Below are positions 31,523 through 32,968 of a DNA stretch of 32,968 bases, one piece after another; within the stretch, counting starts at the first letter, position 1, and the number at the start of each line of letters is the position of its first letter. The notes under the pieces were generated by a model. That model had not been told where the DNA came from. It was given only the letters and a program-made list of their open reading frames with translations, and ran no database searches. The stretch is from NCBI RefSeq assembly GCF_003946175.1, contig NZ_RHOK01000022.1:1-32968 (forward strand), in the 5' to 3' direction. The position numbers and the translations under genes are program-made. Source of the stretch: Lacticaseibacillus suibinensis (lineage in GTDB: Bacteria; Bacillota; Bacilli; Lactobacillales; Lactobacillaceae).

Positions 31523-32968
31523 CTAGGCCCGCTTACGCAGCAGGTAGAAGGCCACACCAGCAGCGCCAATCAGAGCAACAACGCCCAGGGCCAACAGAAC
31601 GCCATTCAGGGAGTCGTCAGTCTGCGTCAGCTTTGGAGCTGGCGCGATGTGAACCGATTGGCCCGCGTCGTTGATGTCAGCGTGGCTGGCAATCAGCTTG
31701 CCATCGTGGTAGAGGTCTTCAAAAGCAACCACGTCATGGCCGCCCAGGGAGCTGCCGTCGAACGTGAAGGTCATGGTCACCTTCATGTCCTTGGCGGTTG
31801 CCTTGAAGGTCTTTTCAGCAGTGACTTTCTTGCCGTTGATCAGAACCGGTTTGCCAGTGGCCTTGTCCATCAGGTAGCCCTTGACGGTGTAGGTCTTGCC
31901 AATCACGAGGTCATTGAACTCAACAACGTCGTTAATGGTCATGTTCCGGCTAGCGGTCACCGTCTTCTTACCGTCAGAGGTCGCCGTGGTGTGCAGCTCA
32001 ATCTTCGGGAAGTGAACGGTTTGGTCTTTGTCGTTGATGTCTTCGTGAGAAGCAATCAGCTTGCCGTTGTGGTAGAGGTACTCAAAAGCCACAACGTCCT
32101 TGCCAGCCAAAGCGCGGCCGTCAACGACAAACTCAACGTCAATCGTGCCGTCAGCCTTTTCGGCTTTGAAGGTCACGGTCTTGGAAACTTTGGAGCCGTC
32201 GGCGTTCTTAACGAACGATCCGTCGGTGTAGTGCAGGTAGCCCTTGACAGTGTAGGTCTTGCCAACAATCAGATTGTGGTAAGCCACAGCATCCTTAACG
32301 GTTACCTTTTCTTCTGGAACAACTTCCTTGGACCCTTCAGAATCCGTTGCCGTAGTGTGCAACTCGATTTTCGGGAAGTGAACGGTTTGGTCTTTGTCGT
32401 TGATGTCTTCGTGAGAAGCAATCAGATTGTTGTTGTGGTAGAGGTTTTCAAACACAACAACGTCCTTGCCCGCCAGCAGACGGCCATCAACCGTGAAGGT
32501 CACGTCGATGGTGCCATCGGTCTTCTCAGCGGTAAAGGAAACCGTCTTAGCGATCTTGTTGCCCTTGGCGTCAAGGACAAAAGAGCCATCCGTATAGTGC
32601 AGATAGCCGGTTACGGAGTAGTGCTTACCGACAACCAGGTTGCTGTACGCAACGGCATCTTTGATGGTGACGTCTTCTTCAGGCATCACCTGCTTGTCGC
32701 CTTCGTCGGAAGTAGCCGTCGTGTGAACCTTTGGGGTAACCACTTTGACGGTCTGGCCTGCGTCGTTGACGTCCGCGTGGCTAACAACTAGGTTGTTGTC
32801 ACGGTAGAGGTTTTCAAAGACAACAAATTCTTTGCCCATTGCCTTAGAAGCATCAACGGTGTAAGTCATGGTAACCGACCCGTCGGCTTTGTCAGCGACG
32901 AACGTCTTTTCAGCAGTAATTGGGTTGCCCTTAGCGTCAAGAACAACCTTACCTGTGGCCTTATCAAT
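31523..32968 (-). CDS. VaFE-repeat wall-anchored surface protein (partial)
   Basis: The C-terminal 480 or so residues of a large surface protein; the frame is open to the window edge, so the N-terminus lies outside. It consists of tandem VaFE-type beta repeats of about 120 residues, each with DAVAYSNLVVGKHYSVTGYL, VVFENLYRDNN and an ASHEDINDKDQTV-like ending. Such domains often carry intramolecular isopeptide bonds. The C-terminus is a wall-sorting signal: LTQTDDS, a hydrophobic helix (GVLLALGVVALIGAAGVAFY) and a basic tail (LRKRA). The motif differs from LPXTG at two positions. The adjacent sortase is the likely processing enzyme. As the first gene of the transfer region seen here, it may serve as mating adhesin. 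Confidence 0.88.
   Translation of the reverse strand: MDKATGKVVLDAKGNPITAEKTFVADKADGSVTMTYTVDASKAMGKEFVVFENLYRDNNLVVSHADVNDAGQTVKVVTPKVHTTATSDEGDKQVMPEEDVTIKDAVAYSNLVVGKHYSVTGYLHYTDGSFVLDAKGNKIAKTVSFTAEKTDGTIDVTFTVDGRLLAGKDVVVFENLYHNNNLIASHEDINDKDQTVHFPKIELHTTATDSEGSKEVVPEEKVTVKDAVAYHNLIVGKTYTVKGYLHYTDGSFVKNADGSKVSKTVTFKAEKADGTIDVEFVVDGRALAGKDVVAFEYLYHNGKLIASHEDINDKDQTVHFPKIELHTTATSDGKKTVTASRNMTINDVVEFNDLVIGKTYTVKGYLMDKATGKPVLINGKKVTAEKTFKATAKDMKVTMTFTFDGSSLGGHDVVAFEDLYHDGKLIASHADINDAGQSVHIAPAPKLTQTDDSLNGVLLALGVVALIGAAGVAFYLLRKRA
32004..32059. repeat. 56-bp exact repeat within the VaFE gene, copy 1
   Basis: This 56-base stretch is identical to 32370-32425, one VaFE repeat (366 bases) away, and encodes the same segment around ASHEDINDKDQTVHFPK. 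Flanking sequence differs, indicating recent gene conversion or strong constraint. Such repeats allow repeat number to change by recombination. Confidence 0.85.
32370..32425. repeat. 56-bp exact repeat within the VaFE gene, copy 2
   Basis: Second copy of the 56-base sequence at 32004-32059, in direct orientation, in the neighbouring VaFE domain. Confidence 0.85.

Noticed and set aside
31965-32450. Short regularly spaced similar blocks checked as a CRISPR array.
   Set aside because: They are coding repeats of a surface protein with 366-base period; no CRISPR-like repeat-spacer pattern exists anywhere in the window.
31649-32791. A 380-codon open frame on the + strand.
   Set aside because: It is an exact antisense shadow of the VaFE repeats; the repetitive codon pattern keeps it open. 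No ribosome site.

Overview
The window is an accessory segment, most likely from a conjugative plasmid or integrative conjugative element of a lactic acid bacterium (Lactobacillaceae). Genus is not resolvable from sequence alone. The basis is GGAGG-type ribosome sites throughout, frequent GTG/TTG starts, and a Gram-positive type IV secretion set (PrgI, VirB4, VirD4, PcfB and a CHAP hydrolase). There are also IS30 and IS1182 type insertion sequences and a VaFE-repeat surface protein with its own sortase. No replication gene, chromosomal housekeeping gene or rRNA is present.

Layout. 1-3120 is a patchwork of accessory pieces on the + strand. It holds a Tn3/Hin-type serine recombinase with a good promoter, the 3' remnant of an IS30 transposase, a strikingly AT-rich P-loop ATPase gene resembling the Sll1717 family, and the 3' remnant of an unknown gene ending in a strong terminator. 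3235-4823 is an AbiEi/AbiEii type IV toxin-antitoxin pair on the - strand with its own extended -10 promoter. From 4863 to the right end nearly everything is on the - strand and is read right to left as a conjugation region.

In transcription order (right to left) the conjugation region begins with a VaFE-repeat wall protein that runs off the window, then a sortase and two small membrane proteins. Next comes a cluster of two small paralogues around an opposing + strand gene, a small RHH-like protein, and a 450-bp non-coding stretch with two terminators and two tRNA-like T-arm structures. Two small unknown proteins, SSB and a lipoprotein with four Ig-like repeats follow. The core transfer genes come next: PcfB, VirD4, a VirB2/Maff2-like protein, VirB6-like, PrgI, VirB4, a lysozyme/CHAP cell-wall hydrolase, three membrane or coiled-coil proteins, a 228-aa unknown and an ArdC-like protein. 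Last are two small proteins, a hairpin-rich oriT candidate, MobC, the relaxase and a DUF3991/TOPRIM protein.

How it fits together. MobC and the relaxase would process oriT. VirD4 with PcfB would deliver the relaxosome to the VirB4/PrgI/VirB6 channel, and the hydrolase would open the wall. The wall-anchored VaFE protein and the Ig lipoprotein are candidates for cell-cell contact. ArdC, SSB and the TOPRIM protein would help the incoming single strand establish. An IS1182 copy (6619-8408) sits between the relaxase and the TOPRIM gene. It replaces the end of the relaxase and puts terminators facing the operon, so the distal genes may be poorly expressed unless they have their own promoter.

The least explained items are the tRNA-like T-arm structures at 27704-27770, 27853-27912 and 30697-30758, the missing canonical start for the full-length VirD4, the non-canonical wall-sorting motif, and the orphan AT-rich ATPase.
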